Shown here: in pieces, positions 53,031 through 63,947 of the stretch
Layout: the number at the start of each line of letters is the position of its first letter
Position numbering within the stretch: position 1 is the first letter of the stretch
Assembly: GCF_020382885.2 (NCBI RefSeq)
Contig: NC_058499.1
Coordinates: 12,943,872-13,007,871, forward strand
Reading direction: 5' to 3'
Source: Scatophagus argus
Taxonomy: Eukaryota > Chordata > Actinopteri > Scatophagidae
DNA: 64,000 nt
Notes under the pieces: model-generated
What the model was told of the DNA's origin: nothing
The model's input: only the letters and a program-made list of their open reading frames with translations
Databases searched by the model: none
Made by a program: the position numbers and the translations under genes

Positions 53031-56000
53031 CCATGTAAACATTTTGTGTGTGCCCTCCAGGTGGATGTGGCCTGGTTCTATAGGAACTGCCTCACAGACA
53101 CTTGCAATTGTAACCGTGGGGGAGACTGTGAGTGTCTCTGTACGTCCATCGCTGCATATGCACACAAATGTTGTCAACAGGGAGTCACAATACACTGGAG
53201 ATCACCCTCTGTCTGTCGTGAGTACACACACACACACACACACGCTCATAGTATGTTGTTCTACTCTGTCAGGCTGTGAGATGATAGAGAACAATAGAAA
53301 AACGATCTTATCTCACACTTTTTAGAAAAGTATTTTTATGCATCATTGGCTGGAGGCATTAAGTTTGCGGGTTGTCAGTTCGTCTGTTTGTACGTACGTC
53401 TGTCTGTATATCTGTCCATTCCATTCTCATTATATTTCAAGAACGCTTTGTGAAAATGTCTTTGGCACAAACATCTACCTGGATGTATCCGAGAATTCAC
53501 AAACTAGTTATGACAAAATTTCATACAAATATCTAATAAGATAAAATGATGAAATGACGTGATGATTTTAAGACTGGTCATTTCATATAAAGTATAAAGA
53601 AAATGTGCTATGTTGCGATCTGTATGTTACCTGCATATGAAACGACCCACTGGAATATGAAATATTGTTTGTATTGCACAGCCTTAGTCTGCCTGTATTC
53701 TGCTTTCTTTTTGAATCTCAGTTACATGTTACCTCAGATCTGAAATGCTTTGTAACTTTTGAACTGCTCTCTTTCAGCCTATGACTGTGAGTACTATAAT
53801 CAAGGTATGTATGAGTGATAGGTAGTCATTCACAGAGAGCTGTTTTGTTGACTGTCATTTCCCAACCTTACACTCTGATTTCCTCTCTCTATCTTTCACC
53901 TCCCCAAAGAGCTCGGTGATGGCCCATTTTCCTTGGTGAGTGCTGTTTTTAATGACACTATGTTTGGAGTGAATCGCACCAGCAGCTCAGTTTTTCCTCT
54001 GGTGAGAGAGAGAACAGGGAAGTTGCCTGCTCCAGGTCTACTGTTCAACTTCATGATCACAGCAGGCCTGCAGAAGGACAGAACATCACGTGAGCATCCA
54101 TATAAACACGGTTACATGCTACTACTCTCTCTTTTTATGAGCAAATTAACTCTTATTCGCCTCTTTTCCCAGGTGTCCGAGTGGTGTCTTTGGAGTCTGC
54201 AGAAAGACCAAACTATTTCCTTGTCGTGTCAGGGCACAGCAGTCTTCAGATGGAGCGTTGGAGTCGAGGGGCCGACTTTAGTCGAAGGGCAACCTTTATT
54301 CAGCACCAGGGGCTCTTTCTGCCAGGTCACACCTCTTTCGAGCTTGTCGGCCATCCTGGAATCTTTCTGACACTGACACGCACTGCTGCACGAGCTCAGA
54401 GATATGACAGCTCAGACGGCTTCAAAGGCAGCAGCAGCTTCAAACTGGAGGGTTCGGAAACACAAGCATGTATCCAACACACACACGCATTTACATAAAA
54501 AACTAACTAATCAGGTGTTTTTCCTCTCCTCTGGTAGAAAGCAGTTTTGTGATACCATACCGTATGATGTGTGAGTGGCGCTACCAAGCCTGTGCCAGTC
54601 CTTGTGTCCACACTTGCAGCGACCCAGATGCAACACGCTGCCAGTTCCTGCCTCCGTAAGAGGCTTGGCTCATCAAAAGCACTCATTTCACAGCTAAAAT
54701 AATCTATGCATAATTCAGGTGCTGAAATAGTTTCTGTATGTTGCAGTGTCGAGGGATGCTTCCCACGTTGTCCCAAGAACATGGTCCTTGATGAAGTCAC
54801 CAGAAGATGCGTCTACACAGAGGACTGTGCGTACAACGGATTGATGTTTTGTCTTTAATGCCATTAATAAGTTAGGGTTTTCTCGTGCTATATGTATCTT
54901 ATTTACTTTTCTGTATTTTTCATCGAATAAACGTGTACTTATTAATATTACATTGTTTATATCATATTTATATTATCGACTAGGTGTTTCCCTTCCCCCA
55001 ACTCCAACACCATTTGCATATGTGACACGGTCCAACAGAACCACCACAGCACCACCAACAACTTCAACAACAACAACAACAACAAGCACTATGACTATTA
55101 CCACAAGGCCTTCAACCACAACTACTACTACCAGTACCTCTACAACCACAACCACCCCAGCCACCACCAGAGCGACGACTACCTCCTCCACCACTGTCAG
55201 GCCTACAACAACCACTACCACTCCTACTACTCCCAGTACAACATCAGCCACCGAGCGTGTCACCACTCCACTTACCACTGTTGTTTCAACCACTCTCATT
55301 CCCTCAAGCCCACCAGCGATGACCACTGTCAGCACAACTGAAATGACCCCCACTCAAACTACAGTAAGCACAGGGGTCACTTCAACAGTCACCACCGCAA
55401 CACCATCCATTCTGTCCACTGAGGCTACAGTCCCCTCGTCTCCCTCTCCTTCATCACCGGCTATTTTTCCTTCCACCACCTTGCTCCCAACTCCCACCAC
55501 CCCCACCATTGCCACAACATCTCCAACATCAACAACTTCAACCCCATCTTCTCCAACCTCCCCCTCTACACGGCCACCACTCTCTACAGATGTCACAACT
55601 GCCACGACCTCCACCACTTCACTCCCTGAAACCACCACTGAAACAACAACCATTCTTCAACCTTCACCGGATTCTACCACCACCACAGACACCTCAACAG
55701 TTGTGACAACAACTGAAGAACTTCCTACAACCATCGAGCCCACTAGTGAGCCAGTAACCATTGAAATAATCACCAGCCCTGACACCGTTCCTGTCACAGA
55801 GGAAGCATCAACCACACATCCTTTCCTCTTGCCCACTTCTCCCTGCATTGTAAGTGTTGCTGCTGTATTTAAAATTCAGTACACAGCCACAACATACTGT
55901 TCTAAGCATGCACCCAAACACCTTGAAGGTAAAAGTGTGCTGACTTGATTAATTGGGAAAGTTAGGCTAAGTCTACTGTGTAATTGATTACTTACATGAA

Positions 56001-59000
56001 TGGATGAATTTACAGTGGTTTCAAGTGTCTGTAGACTTTTTCCCCAATGTTGTGATAAAGTGAATTTCCCCAACATTGTGATTACTCATATTTGAAAAAG
56101 AATAGGTGAAGTGTCTTATTAGTGTGATATTAATAATATTAATTAATATATTAATTATAGAAATTACATTCTAAAACATTAAACTATCAATATGTGTTTT
56201 ACTGATATGTGCATAATCAGTCTGTTTCTATGCTTACAGTTAGGCACTATCTAGGCACGAAAAACAGCTTTAAAGTTACAAAATAGAAGCGCCAATGTCG
56301 TGACATGTAAACATACAAAATGTTTGTCTTTGTCTCCACAGCCTCCATACTCCTACCGTATCGATGAATGCGCTGAGCTGATCTGTTTCAATGGAGAGCT
56401 GCTGCTTCACAACTCCTCTCTGCACTGTCGTTTCAACACCACCCAGCCCCAGTGCAGTCTGCTGGGCCTGCCCATCCTCATCAACACAGACGCCTGCTGT
56501 CCACAGTGGCAGTGTCCCTGTATGTTCAGTTGTTCCAAAATCCAGTTTTCTTTCAGTAACAGGCAGGCCTGGTTATTAGAATCCATCATTTACTGGGATG
56601 ATCTGTGCTTGATGTTACTGATACAGTTTGCTTCTTCCAGGTCGCTGCACTGTGATGTCAGACCTGCGTGTTATCACATTTGATGGCAACAACGTGGCCT
56701 TGTATGATAATGGCTCCTACATCCTGGTTAACCTGCCCAGAGAGACTATTATTGGCACTGTGGAGAAATGTCCAACTAGCCAGGTAACATACAAATGTGT
56801 TTCATGAGAAATCTAAAAACAAATGTTTATTTTGTGAAATGTTTTCTCTTTTTTGTAGAGTGTAAACTCCATCAGACGAACCGTGAGTACAATCTTTTCT
56901 CATCATTATCATTCCCACAATTATGTCTGCATCATTATCAAAAGCTATTATTGATTCACTAAATATTATCTCTTATCGTTGCGTTTTATAATTTCCCTCC
57001 CTTACAGAGTCCGGCAGGTGGAACATCTGGTTTGTGTTTTAAGAAGCTGAACATTACTACAGCCTCTTACAGAATTATTATCAACCGACTGGATCGTAAG
57101 GTGAATCTCTTTACCTAATTCACTGCAGAGGGTTTAGCTTGTCCTACGCAGATGACTTGTTTCTTGTGTGTGTCCGTCTGTCTCCAGGTGACGGTCAACT
57201 ACAGACCTGCTAGACTTCCATTCTCCCGTCACTCTCTTTATGTGGAAGACACAGGCAGTATGTACCTGATCCACACCCCTGGCGGAATCAGCATACAGTG
57301 GTATCACAGCACTGGCATTGCTGTGTTGCAGTACATCACCCCCTATAATGCGTCTGTGCCCACGCGAGGCCTGTGTGGTGAGTCTATACAAACTAGGGCT
57401 GTGGCTAACTATTGTTTTTATTGTGGATTAATCTGCCAGTCTTTTTCACAATTAATTACAACAGTCCAAAACCCAAAAGACTTTAGTAAAGATTTAAGAA
57501 GCTGGTACCAGCAAATGTTGGATATTTTTGCTTGAAAAATGATTAATCAATTATGAAAACTGTGTTTTTGATCAGATAATCTGTTAATCGACAAGTAGTT
57601 GCAGCTGTAATACACACAAACACACTCACACACATGCACATAAACACCTGTTGGACTGCATCAGCACCAGCCCCATTTATCTAAGTGCCAGCTATCAGCG
57701 CCTAAAGGCTTAGTGTCTAAACAGCAGACATCACTTTGACTTGACTCATTATGGGAAATGACAATTTGAGATGTTGGGAGCCATTTGGTTGAATTAGACA
57801 GTTTCAAACACATCTGATTCTACATTTATGTTGCTCACTGTCAGCAGCAGTAACACATACACATGCACACCAAATAGCTGTCTGTCTGTTGTGTCAGGTT
57901 GCTGTGACGGGAACCCAGAGGATGACCTGAAGCTGCCCAATGGCACAGTGGTCAGAGAGGTGGGGGACATGATGCTCTTCCTGCAGGCTTGGAGAGTCCA
58001 TACCACAGATGAAACCGAACACATGCGCAGGGTTGGGGACAACTGCACCACCGGGGACTGCTCCATCTGCCTCTCCATGCTTCGCCAGAGAGCCTTCACA
58101 CCGTGTCACAGCAAGGTAGCTGTAGTATTCACAGAGCCTTTTACAAGCTTGATCTTAAAACATGTGTTTAGTTATTGTGCCGTGACTTCAATTCAGAAAA
58201 GATGGATTCATTCATAGATGAATCAATGAATTTAAAATCATTTATCAAGAACAAATGGAAACGTTCTCTGGGTCCAGCTTTTCAAATGTGAGGATTTAGA
58301 CATTGTCTCTATTTTATGCCATTGTGGGTTTTTTTTGGGGAATTTGAAGTGCCGGTCAGATACAACAAGATATTTAATGACAGCATTGTGGGAAATTGTA
58401 ATTGTGTGAGCTAAAAAAAAGTTAACAGATTAATTGATATTTAAAATAATCATCTGTTGAAGCCTGACATGATTTTGGCTTGGTTGCCTGTTTGTAGGTC
58501 ACTCCGGAGCAGTTCTGCGACATCATGTGGGCGGGGGACCTGCACTACAAGGATCACCAGTGTGACTTTCTGGCAGCGTATGTGGCAGTCTGCTACACAC
58601 ATCAAGTGTGCATCAGCTGGAGACGACACAACTTCTGCCGTAAGGAGACAAAGAAAAGACACACATGCACGTAGATGTACTCAGTCATGTTTCTCATTTG
58701 CTCTCGCATTGTTAAATGCCTGCCATCCTGTAGCATTGCGGTGTCCCCCTGGAAAGGAGTATCAGCCATGTGTAAGCACCTGCACCAGCCGCACCTGTCT
58801 AAACAGAGAGTACTACGAGGAGACCACCTGCTCCTTCATCAGAGAGGAGTGTGTGTGCCGTAGTGGAACCATCCTGCACCGTGCTGACTCCCCTTACTGT
58901 GTAACTGAGGATCGCTGTGGTGAGTGACAGAGTAATTACCTGCCTTTGCGATGAAATCTACACGAAATCTACAAGAGAGTCTGAATAAGATTTGGGCTAT

Positions 59001-62000
59001 GTGTTACTGTGTATTACTCCCAGACTGACATACAGCTGTAGCATCAGTGTATTTACTTGGGTCTGATGTATCCAGTGTGCACAGATAATGAGGGAAACCC
59101 GCGGGCCCCGGGCGAGGTGTGGAATGGCTCTGCTCGCAGCTGCTGCCTGTACAAGTGCATGGAGAATGGCTCTGTGGTGGCTGTCGAGCCAGACTGCAGC
59201 TCTGTTCCTACACCACTGTGTGAGAGGGAGGGAGAGTATGTGCTGGATGTAGTGGAGGAAGGAGCCTGCTGCCCAAAGAAGATCTGCGGTGAGCTTGGAA
59301 ATGAAATTCGTCTTTGCCAAGCAAAGTGTCTGACCCAAACACGAACCTCTGGAGATTGCAGTCTAGAGATGATGGTTTAATCTTTTCCCTTCATTCTGCC
59401 TTAGAACCGACCCTTTACAGTAGTGTTATATTGGTGATGAGGATCCACCATTGCTGTTGCTAACCAGCATACCCAAATACTTCTAATTTCAGAGACCAAA
59501 TATCAAATACCAGTGAAAAAACCAGTGAAATGATATTTTACTGGCCATCTTTTTTTCTCCTTTACCAATTGTCAGAGTGCAACATGACCATCTGTGACAG
59601 TGAAGCTCCACCTTGTGATAATGGAAACAGGCTTGTGATTGGTTACAGCGCTCTGTCCTGCTGTCCAGAGTACAGATGTGGTGGGAACAACCTTTAATTT
59701 CTCCTCTCTTTTCTCCAGTGTTCTTAGACATCTTGTAACCTATGTTTGTGATATTTTACCTGAACTTTTACTTTCACTTAACACTTTGCTGTGACTGGTC
59801 TTTCTCAGAGTGTGACCCCATGGCATGCCCTCCTGTGTCTGCTCCCAGCTGCAGGGAAGATCAGTTCCTAGTGGAGGTCAGGGGGGAAAAACCCTGCTGC
59901 TACTCCTACCTGTGTGGTGAGTTTTTTGTTGCTGTTTCACAGGCCAGTCTCTTAAAATTAAATCAGAAGTCTGTGGTGTGAGGTTAGCCATCTCCCGTGT
60001 CTTCATCCTTGACAATTCCCTCAAATACAGCAACAAAACTGAATATATTGTTTGTGTTATCTGTCTGAGTAGTCTGTGAGTCATGTATTGAACCAATTCC
60101 AACGTGTTCACATGGAGAAATTCTGGCTTTGGATCTTAACAACAGTAACAGCTGCTGTCCTCAGTATCATTGTGGTAAGTGTGTCCGTGTGTGTGACACT
60201 GTGTGCATGTGTGTTTTTGTGTCTTCAAAGTCACATTTATACTTTCCTTCCATGTGTTACAGTGTGTGATGTCAACCTGTGCCCTGAGTCATCTGTAAGC
60301 TGTGCACCTGGTCTCTCTTTGGTTCAAACTACTGTCCCAGGGCTTTGCTGCCCACAGCACCACTGCGGTACACTCACACACATACATCCTATTTGTTTCT
60401 ACCGTGTGTGTTGAGTTGACGACTGGAATAATCCCAGAAATTGTTATGCCTGTCACGTACTTGCATAAACTTCAAACCATCTCTCTTTTTAACTTTCTCC
60501 ATTTTATTCCCAGAATGCCAATGCGAGGACAGCTCTCACCCCATCTGTCAGGTGGTAAGTCAGCAAAAAGCTGCATCACAAGTCACTGTGTAATCAGGTT
60601 TTTGCTATACGGAAGGAAGAAGTGAAGCAAATTCAGTTAATTCAGCACTCTGTTTTCTCTCAGGGAGAGGTGCTGGTCGAGATTCCAGACAGCAGCACCA
60701 ACTGTGGGTGTCCTCAGCATGCATGCCGTATGTGTAACAAAAGAACGAAAGCTCACAGACACACACTTGTCAACACTGTGACAATAGACACTGCTTCATT
60801 TATTGCTTCATTATTTTTATTCACAGGGCCCATTCATATTTAAAATGAGAAAATTAATGTCTCTTACAGTATAATAAATAAATTATTTATCCTTTTGTTC
60901 CAACATGTTTTGTTGTGTATGTGTGTGTGTGTGTGTGTAGAGAAGGCAGAGGTGTGTCTGTTCCAAGGGGTAACAGTGCTGGGCCCAGGTCAGTCTCTGG
61001 TTCAGTACCTTGAAGGAGAGCTGTGTTACACTGTCCACTGCCTGCATCACAGGGATCCAGACTCTGGCTTCTATGCCATGGAAATTTCCTCTGTCAACTG
61101 CTCCCAGAGATGTGGACCAGTATGTATCCAACATATTTAATACATTTTGACAGATCACAGTCAGTGTGAGAAGCATATTTTCTGATTTAATGTCTTCAGC
61201 TGTAACTTTTATACCATGCTTCATCCAATCCTCTTTGCATCTGCATCTCGTACACGTCGTTAATTTCTGCATTCGCCTCATCTCTTCAGCACCAGGTGTA
61301 CGTGCCGTCCACGGACCCTCAGGTGTGCTGCGGTTCCTGCAAAAATGTCTCCTGTACTTTCACCAACGAAAACGGGACAGCAGACCTTTTCGCTGTAAGA
61401 ACGAAACACATCCACCTGCGCTCAGTGCTCCCCTTTCAGAGTGGGACTGATTCTGATCGTGTGTGCAGGCAGGGAGTTCCTGGGTGGAGAACTGTACACG
61501 TTACGACTGCATGGAGACAGCAGTGGGAGCGGTGATTCTCGCCTCTGGGGTGGTTTGCCCTCCTTTCAATGACACAGAGTGTCTTCAGGTCAGGACCTCT
61601 GAATGTACTGTATGTGATCGTAAGGTTAAACCATTCTTTTTAATAATTACTATGCTATTGTGCTTGCCTGAATATTTTGGAGTTGTTTGAATATTGTTTA
61701 CCATTAAGTTTATTTTCTCTAACTGTTCTCTTCCCGCAGAATGGTGGTGTAGTTCAGAGCTATGTGGATGGTTGCTGCAGGACATGTGAGTCTCCAGATT
61801 TATTAGGTGCTTCTGGTAATGCTTTGAGCTGTCACGCGAAGGGGTGAGCGCCTTGTTGTCTGGCAGTGGAGGGGCTTGTTGGCTGAATGGTTGTAGAGGG
61901 TGGAGATTAAACCTGTTGTTGGCCGATCACTACATTTCCCACAATCCCTGTCTTTCCCGGTTTGTCCCTATATCTTCTGTTGGCATACAGAGGAGCCAGG

Positions 62001-63904
62001 ACAGCTCAGGCAGAAGAAATGCTTAGTGAAAAATTAAATAGAATGATGGAATATTATAGTTCCACTCAACATTTATTTGTCATTACTAAGTGAACACATC
62101 ACTACCTGAGCTAGTGCTTTCAAGAGGATGACCTGTGAGCTGTTCTTCATGTCTGCTTGACAGAATAAGAGAAGAAATGTCCAAGTTGTGTAGATTAAAC
62201 TTTTAATAAATGTGCAGTGGTGACGTTTTGTTTCCCTGGGAATTCAGCATTGCAGCCTCGCCTGCTTGCCTGCTTTAGCAGTGACCTTGAAGTCTGGCTA
62301 ATCAGGGTGTTCCAGGGTGACCGTTTTACCAATGAGATGTTTCGGGGGTTAGAGTTTGGCGGCCCTGCTGAGCTTCTCTTTGTAATACATCAAATGGCTG
62401 AGTTCTTTGGCTGGCTGGCTGCCTGGAGTGACCCAAAAAACAAGTGAAAACCATGTGCATGCCAGCTGCACCGATTCTTTTGTGTGTTTGTGTGTGACTC
62501 TCAACTGTGCCTTCTGAACCAAACGTAACCTTGTGTGTGTTCTCATGACGTTCTTTGAACCGGACGGCTGCGGTCCTGACGATGCTCCCAGGTTCTGGAG
62601 TGGGTGTTTTACCATTTACCGTTAATCCCGTAACCCCCACTGGTAGTACTAACTGTGACACAGGTACCACCACCTTGCACTTTTCCCACTGCATGATTCT
62701 TTGGCATCCTGACACACAGTGACTCATTCAGTTGCACTTTCAGGCTCTGTGCGAATGTGTGCGGTGAGAGTCTATTTTTGTGTTTTTGTGTCTTGTTTCT
62801 TCCTCTCCCTGATTAACCCCCAAAAACACAGTATAACAAGAATAACATGTAACCTTGCATATATCTCCAGTGTGCAACCATCCGTCAGACAATATGCAGT
62901 GTTAAACATCTGAGCAAAACAAAGCTTTAATGCCACTTCTGAGACAAAATAAGCTCCAGTTTTACACAGTAATCCATTACGAAAATACTGGAGATCATCT
63001 ATTCTTTTCATACATTCCATCCTTACACCAAATCCTTTTGACCAGCTTTGATTGGCTTAAAAGTAAGGTTAAGTTTAGGTTAGTAGCCAATAGGAGAGCC
63101 GGATCTCTGCTGTGAGAACTGTGCCCTCCCGTCACCCAACTGTCCATCAAAGCAAGCTCCTACTGCTGGGCAACAAAGAGCCCTGCTCAATAGGCCTTTC
63201 AGGTTTGTGTGAGTGGCAGATCTCCTTGGTAAATTGATTAAAGGGTGTGTTTGTGTGTGAACACATGTTTACCAGTGTGTGTATAAGTGCGTGTGTGTGT
63301 GTGTGTGTTGCCAGTGCATGTGTGAACTTGGATCCTCATGTTTTCTTCTGTTAAAAGGTATGTGGTGTTTGCAGTGTGTTTATATGATGGATGTCTGGAG
63401 TTGCTCCTGAGTGTTACTCTGTGTGTGCATTTTACCTCTGTGCGAACATGTGTGCAGGTAAAGAAGATGGTAAGACATGTAAACGCGTGGCCATTCGAAC
63501 AACCATCAGAAAAGATGACTGCAGGAGCAATGCACCGGTGAGGGCAGAGAGACACGCTGACATAAAATGTCAGGCTGAACTGCCTGAAATGAAATTACAA
63601 ACATTGTTTTTTTGAAAAAAAAAAAAAAAAAGAAAGAAAAAAACACCCACAGGTATTGTGCTATTATTCCCCCTGGCATCATGCTGCCTCCCTCCTCTCA
63701 TAGGTAACAGTCTATTCTTGTGATGGGAAATGTCCGTCTGCCACCATATTCAACTTTAACATCAACAGTCACGCCCGGTTCTGTAAGTGCTGTCGCGAGA
63801 GTGGACTACAAACCCGCTCCGTTACGCTGTACTGCTCTCGCAACGCCACAGTCGTGGAGTACAACTTCCAAGAGCCTCTTGACTGTTCCTGCCAATGGAA
63901 CTAA
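38674..63904 (+). CDS. otogl: Otogelin-like protein
   Basis: Large secreted glycoprotein of the otogelin family, a component of the acellular membranes over inner-ear sensory cells. I traced 57 coding exons whose phases agree from ATG to TAA: 7,827 bases, 2,608 residues plus stop. Order: signal peptide, basic segment, EGF-like module, three VWD-C8-TIL assemblies, an arabinofuranosidase-B-like (AbfB) domain, a Thr/Ser/Pro mucin tract, a fourth VWD assembly, VWC modules and a C-terminal cystine knot. The AbfB domain separates otogelins from gel-forming mucins and VWF. Adjacent syt1 and bbs10 match the OTOGL region of human 12q21, so otogl is preferred over otog. The N-terminal exons 2-4 are the least certain. 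Confidence 0.85.
40167..41401 (+). other. otogl intron 5
   Basis: About 1.2 kb, mildly A/T-rich. No exon, repeat family or RNA gene recognised. Confidence 0.7.
41402..45227 (+). CDS. otogl: otogl exons 6-14: first VWD assembly
   Basis: Exons: 41402-41556, 42702-42823, 43034-43239, 43744-43868, 44216-44322, 44451-44557, 44773-44898, 44990-45098, 45181-45227. VWD1 begins [20 protein letters not shown] and ends [16 protein letters not shown], keeping a full CGLC motif. C8 ([20 protein letters not shown]), TIL ([12 protein letters not shown] ... GCYCPDG) and a VWC-like link follow. The exon 7 donor sits at the start of a long (GT)n run. Introns 41557-42701 and 43240-43743 hold nothing recognisable apart from that repeat. 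Confidence 0.88.
42822..42851 (+). repeat. (GT)n microsatellite containing the otogl exon 7 donor
   Basis: About 14 GT units starting with the GT of the exon 7 splice donor at 42824. Confidence 0.9.
44645..44681 (+). mobile_element. Probable retroposon 3' tail
   Basis: GGGATCAATAAAGTATATC followed by TATCTATC units in an otogl intron. This tail form is common at the ends of truncated fish retroposons; no upstream body of the element is evident. Confidence 0.4.
45314..47698 (+). CDS. otogl: otogl exons 15-22: second VWD assembly
   Basis: Exons: 45314-45459, 45581-45707, 45882-46059, 46132-46256, 46570-46779, 47037-47205, 47341-47415, 47655-47698. VWD2 starts [18 protein letters not shown] and ends with [15 protein letters not shown], so the first cysteine of the CGLC motif is Leu here. 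C8 ([20 protein letters not shown]) and TIL ([14 protein letters not shown]) follow. Exon 16 could start at 45581 or 45584, because the acceptor reads CAGCAGCAG. Confidence 0.88.
47925..53804 (+). CDS. otogl: otogl exons 23-31: D'-like module and third VWD assembly
   Basis: Exons: 47925-48090, 48858-48965, 49173-49311, 50144-50278, 50426-50572, 50653-50772, 50982-51098, 53061-53217, 53778-53804. A TIL module ([10 protein letters not shown] ... [10 protein letters not shown]) and a VWC-like link ([15 protein letters not shown]) lead into VWD3 from [20 protein letters not shown] to [15 protein letters not shown]; the CGLC motif again lacks its first Cys. C8 runs from [12 protein letters not shown] through [13 protein letters not shown] to WRSPSVC. 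Introns 48091-48857, 49312-50143 and 51099-53060 carry the low-complexity runs listed separately. Confidence 0.88.
48680..48708 (+). repeat. Poly(C) run in otogl intron 23
   Basis: C7, one G, then C21, about 150 bases before exon 24. Confidence 0.95.
49438..49464 (+). repeat. (GA)n tract in otogl intron 25
   Basis: About 11 GA units, followed at 49593-49612 by a short (GT)n. Confidence 0.9.
50000..50032 (+). repeat. Poly(G) run in otogl intron 25
   Basis: 33 consecutive G, about 110 bases before exon 26. Its true length may be uncertain, as such runs sequence badly. Confidence 0.95.
51640..52205. other. CpG-dense unexplained block in otogl intron 29
   Basis: About 560 bases with clearly more CpGs (for example GTCGTCGCTGTCCGATG and ACCGCACGTCGTTGGAGCGC) than the surrounding intron. 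Contains two short open frames (51643-51831, 51770-52000) without recognised motifs. Could be a mobile insertion or a regulatory element; I see no terminal repeats. Confidence 0.4.
52986..53030 (+). repeat. (TG)n(AG)n compound microsatellite before otogl exon 30
   Basis: About 11 TG units followed by 11-12 GA units, ending 30 bases before the exon 30 acceptor. Confidence 0.95.
53338..53545 (+). mobile_element. Decayed interspersed repeat in otogl intron 30
   Basis: GGCTGGAGGCATTAAGTTTG, then (GT)CTGTCTGT-type units, CCATTCTCATT and TTTCAAGAACGC, then TTTGGCACAAACATCTACCT. This order is characteristic of a high-copy fish repeat family that I recognise by pattern only. Confidence 0.5.
53910..54826 (+). 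CDS. otogl: otogl exons 32-35: AbfB-like domain and Cys-rich link
   Basis: Exons: 53910-54089, 54173-54451, 54538-54655, 54747-54826, about residues 1221-1440. The AbfB-like (beta-trefoil, CBM42-type) part shows repeated units: [40 protein letters not shown] and HPGIFLTLT. In bacterial and fungal enzymes this domain binds arabinose side chains; in otogelins its ligand is not known to me. A TIL-like link ([12 protein letters not shown] ... [13 protein letters not shown]) follows. The last codon is completed by the mucin exon. Confidence 0.85.
54984..55849 (+). CDS. otogl: otogl exon 36: Thr/Ser/Pro mucin-like tract
   Basis: A single 866-base exon encoding about 289 residues, mostly Thr with Ser, Pro and Val, and no Cys apart from the residue completed at its start and one near its end (SPCI). 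Expected to be densely O-glycosylated and extended, separating the AbfB part from the fourth VWD assembly. The repeats are imperfect and built from ACC/ACA/ACT codons without a fixed period, unlike tandem-repeat mucins. Antisense open frames here are composition artefacts. Confidence 0.88.
56342..58919 (+). CDS. otogl: otogl exons 37-44: fourth VWD assembly
   Basis: Exons: 56342-56519, 56641-56783, 56859-56882, 57008-57100, 57188-57377, 57898-58115, 58498-58639, 58734-58919. VWD4 begins [20 protein letters not shown] and ends [20 protein letters not shown], with the CGLC motif altered. C8 ([19 protein letters not shown] ... WRRHNFC) and TIL ([19 protein letters not shown]) follow. A 24-base micro-exon (56859-56882, SVNSIRRT) is inferred from good splice sites and frame. 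Confidence 0.87.
57393..57609 (+). mobile_element. Short inverted-repeat DNA transposon (MITE) copy
   Basis: Begins CTAGGGCTGTGGCTAAC and ends AGTAGTTGCAGCTGTA, near-complementary ends. Interior has CAACAGTCCAAAACCCAAA and AAGCTGGTACCAGCAAATG followed by TTTTTGCTTGAAAAATGATT, typical of an abundant fish MITE family. Internally deleted. In otogl intron 41. Confidence 0.75.
58218..58459 (-). mobile_element. Second, decayed copy of the same MITE, opposite orientation
   Basis: AAAATCATTTATCAAGAAC, GGTCCAGCTTTTCAAATGTG and TGGGAAATTGTAATTGTG, then GATTAATTGATATTT, correspond to the reverse complement of the family seen at 57393-57609. Ends are eroded. In otogl intron 42. Confidence 0.55.
59076..61785 (+). 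CDS. otogl: otogl exons 45-55: VWC modules
   Basis: Exons: 59076-59288, 59576-59680, 59809-59916, 60073-60174, 60263-60367, 60514-60554, 60664-60727, 60941-61119, 61290-61394, 61469-61588, 61740-61785. Each VWC-like repeat ends in a CC-P/Y-x-x-C unit: [53 protein letters not shown]. The repeated one-exon units of about 105 bases with phase 1 borders point to tandem exon duplication. Exon 52 has its acceptor within a (GT)n run. Confidence 0.88.
61786..63457 (+). other. otogl intron 55
   Basis: About 1.7 kb. Holds a possible 72-base cassette exon at 62592-62663 (see findings) and a (GT)n at 63289-63308. The open frame at 62217-62447 is not spliceable in frame and is not called. Confidence 0.6.
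63458..63904 (+). CDS. otogl: otogl exons 56-57: C-terminal cystine knot
   Basis: Exons: 63458-63537 and 63704-63904. The cystine-knot (CTCK) domain has the expected cysteines: [46 protein letters not shown] and LDCSCQWN before TAA. Such domains dimerise VWF and gel-forming mucins through their tails. It ends the gene within the window. Confidence 0.92.
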
Positions 63905-63941
63905 AAATGGGATTCCAGTCAGAAAAAGCAAATAAGAGCAT

Positions 63942-63947
63942 AATAAA
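63942..63947 (+). terminator. otogl: Polyadenylation signal candidate for otogl
   Basis: AATAAA 38 bases past the stop codon. It implies a very short 3' UTR unless a later signal outside the window is used. Confidence 0.5.

Noticed and set aside
54973..55653. Long antisense open frames rich in Val/Gly across the mucin exon
   Set aside because: They are mirror images of ACC/ACA codon runs on the coding strand and have no start context or motif.
62217..62447. A 76-codon open frame in otogl intron 55
   Set aside because: No splice sites put it in frame with flanking exons and no family resemblance was seen.
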